Source of the DNA: Burkholderia sp. PAMC 26561
GTDB lineage: Bacteria; Pseudomonadota; Gammaproteobacteria; Burkholderiales; Burkholderiaceae
Direction of reading: 5' to 3'
NCBI RefSeq assembly: GCF_001557535.2
Contig: NZ_CP014310.1
Location: 372,001 to 436,000, forward strand
Length of the DNA: 64,000 bases
Shown here: positions 63,219 to 64,000 of the stretch, in pieces
Position numbering within the stretch: the first letter of the stretch is position 1
How the letters are laid out: each line of letters opens with the position of its first letter
Notes under the pieces: generated by a model
Database searches by the model: none
The model's input: the letters and a program-made list of their open reading frames with translations, nothing else
Told to the model about the DNA's origin: nothing
Program-made: the position numbers and the translations under genes

Positions 63219-63564
63219 ACGATGCGGCATCAAGAATGCCCAGATCATGAATCGTCGCGGATATGTCGACCAATCTTCCGTTTGCCGATGCTGATGGCGA
63301 CTGGCCGACTGCAGCTAACAGAGCTGAAGATCCACAAACGCGTTATGCAGGGCTTCCTTAGCGGTTTCCTGAGAGCCGTTATGCCGCGCTCATCAACCCC
63401 GTGGACCTGAAACACATTTTTTGCCAAGTCGATGCCTATCGTCGTTACGGTCATGATGGATGCTCCCGTTCGAGTGCTTGATGTGAGCACCCACTTTGGC
63501 ACATCGATGCCGTTTCGGGTGGGGGCGTCCATCCCATTAACGCCAATTCGAGTAGGAGCAATCG

Positions 63565-64000
63565 ATGTCAGTATCATTCGGCGCGACAAGTACGGCCGAC
63601 GAGGTGATTAAAGGAGTCGACCTACGCAACCGACGCGTACTCGTGACGGGCGTATCTTCCGGGGTTGGCGTAGAGACGGCTCGTGTTCTGGCGTCTCACG
63701 GGGCGTACGTGGTCGGCGCTGCCAGAGACCTGAACAAGGCTCGGCGGGCGACCGAGCATGTCTACGCTCATGCAACAAAGGGCGGAGGCTTCCACCTTAT
63801 CGAAATTGACCTGGCCTCCCTTGCGAGCATCCGTGCAAGCGCAGACGAACTCGTGAAGACGAGCCAGCGTTTCGACGTAATTATTGCCAACGCCGGTGTA
63901 ATGGCAAGCCCGAAAGGGAAGACCGCTGACGGATTTGAGACGCAGTTCGGGACCAATCACCTCGGGCACTTCGTTTTCGTCAACCGCATTGCAGGCCTCA
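63565..64000 (+). CDS. SDR-family oxidoreductase, partial at window end
   Basis: The start ATG 63565 follows AGGAG. The visible 145 residues begin MSVSFGATSTADEVIKGVDL and show the NAD(P)-binding motif VTGVSSGVGVETARVLASHG, then AARDLNKARRATE, EIDLASLASIRASADELV and IIANAGVMASPKGKTADGFE. This pattern is typical of the retinol-dehydrogenase-like or WW-domain-oxidoreductase-like branch of extended SDRs. The active-site Tyr lies beyond the window. It starts 20 bp after the IS110 end, so its native promoter has probably been separated from it. Confidence 0.85.
   Translation, partial: MSVSFGATSTADEVIKGVDLRNRRVLVTGVSSGVGVETARVLASHGAYVVGAARDLNKARRATEHVYAHATKGGGFHLIEIDLASLASIRASADELVKTSQRFDVIIANAGVMASPKGKTADGFETQFGTNHLGHFVFVNRIAGL

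Larger units (their letters stand above)
59995..63357 (+). mobile_element. IS5-family element with TTAG target duplication, interrupted by a group II intron
   Basis: Inverted repeats GGAAGCTCTGCAAAAC (59995-60010) and GTTATGCAGGGCTTCC (63342-63357) are flanked by TTAG on both sides (59991-59994 and 63358-63361), the YTAR target typical of IS5. The element is inserted in the IS110 transposase gene. Without the intron it is about 1.17 kb. Confidence 0.9.
59041..63454 (-). pseudogene. IS110-family transposase split by IS5 insertion
   Basis: The start codon is at 63454 (MTVTTIGIDLAKNVFQVHGV) and the frame runs to the TTAG at 63358-63361. It resumes at 59994 and runs to the stop at 59041. Removing the IS5 and one TTAG joins ...ALRKPL to KRAQVAEFFANIPPCVVG in frame and gives a 348-residue DEDD transposase with no other defect. 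Catalytic parts are GIDLAK, the GMEACGSAHYWARKL segment, KTNKNDVADAEAIC and the C-terminal VPGIGPITASALTATIGN. The downstream part (about 318 codons) is open on its own but lacks the first catalytic Asp. Confidence 0.9.
58758..63545 (-). mobile_element. IS110-family element (IS1111-like), right copy, carrying nested insertions
   Basis: Ends are defined by comparison with the left copy: TTTTTGCAACATGTATGG from 58758 and CCATCCCATTAACGCCA to 63545. The subterminal inverted repeats are ATGGACGCCCCC and GGGGGCGTCCAT. The native element is about 1.4 kb; 3.36 kb of IS5 plus group II intron has been inserted at 59995-63357. It lies in the same orientation as the copy at 18334. Confidence 0.88.

Overview
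The window is GC-rich, IS-laden DNA typical of an accessory replicon (megaplasmid, chromid or genomic island) of a Burkholderiaceae bacterium such as Paraburkholderia, Caballeronia or Burkholderia. The assignment rests on the codon style, a Burkholderia-type porin, the catRBAC layout and the mix of IS3, IS5, IS30, IS66, IS91, IS110, IS630 and ISL3 elements. No rRNA, tRNA, CRISPR array or replication origin was seen.

Layout. (1) 1-11.3 kb is an insertion-sequence graveyard. It holds an IS3 pair, a frameshifted IS110, an intact IS30 with 3-bp target duplication, an amber-mutated IS630, a broken IS5, an intact IS91, a second IS3 type, and ISL3, IS66 and IS3 relics. (2) 11.3-16.2 kb is a small cargo cassette between two IS3 copies that share a 3' half: an SMR (SugE/Gdx-like) exporter, a TetR regulator, and a haloalkane dehalogenase gene preceded by a fragment of a second dehalogenase. 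The right-hand IS3 is a hybrid of two IS types. (3) 16.2-23.5 kb has an FMN alpha-hydroxy-acid oxidase gene clipped by that IS3, IS relics, a truncated IS110, a beta-propeller lipoprotein and an intact IS630.

(4) 23.8-46.4 kb is a large catabolic block: class II aldolase, two-component flavin monooxygenase, quinone-reductase-like enzyme, HpcH/HpaI-like aldolase, FAD-linked hydroxyacid dehydrogenase, dipeptide-type ABC transporter, GntR regulator, thiolase-like protein with DUF35 partner, acyl-CoA ligase, RutA-like luciferase-family oxygenase, porin, solute-binding protein, SDR, and a dienelactone-hydrolase/SnoaL fusion. Near-identical palindromes (TTCTGAATTCAGAAT type) sit in the promoters of most of these units and, in degenerate form, in front of the clipped hydroxyacid oxidase at 17.4 kb. 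I infer one regulon, probably run by the GntR protein at 36.0 kb; its substrate is unknown.

(5) 46.4-53.1 kb resembles the iac (indole-3-acetate degradation) genes: SDR, amidase, NTF2-like protein, IacB-like protein, Rieske oxygenase beta and alpha subunits, a LysR regulator and a phthalate-dioxygenase-type reductase. The flavin monooxygenase and reductase at 25.6-27.4 kb could be the matching iacA/iacG. (6) 53.3-56.7 kb is catR-catBAC, the ortho-cleavage branch that would take the resulting catechol to muconolactone and enol-lactone. (7) 56.8-58.8 kb has an AraC regulator and a wrecked anthranilate-dioxygenase-type large subunit (andAc-like) cut by an IS110.

(8) 58.8-63.5 kb is a three-level nest: an IS110 interrupted by an IS5 (TTAG target duplication), itself interrupted by a complete group II intron with its reverse transcriptase. 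Removing the inner elements restores both transposase frames exactly. The window ends inside an SDR gene. The 18.3 kb and 58.8 kb IS110 copies are direct repeats bracketing about 39 kb, so the catabolic region could be lost or moved as a unit.
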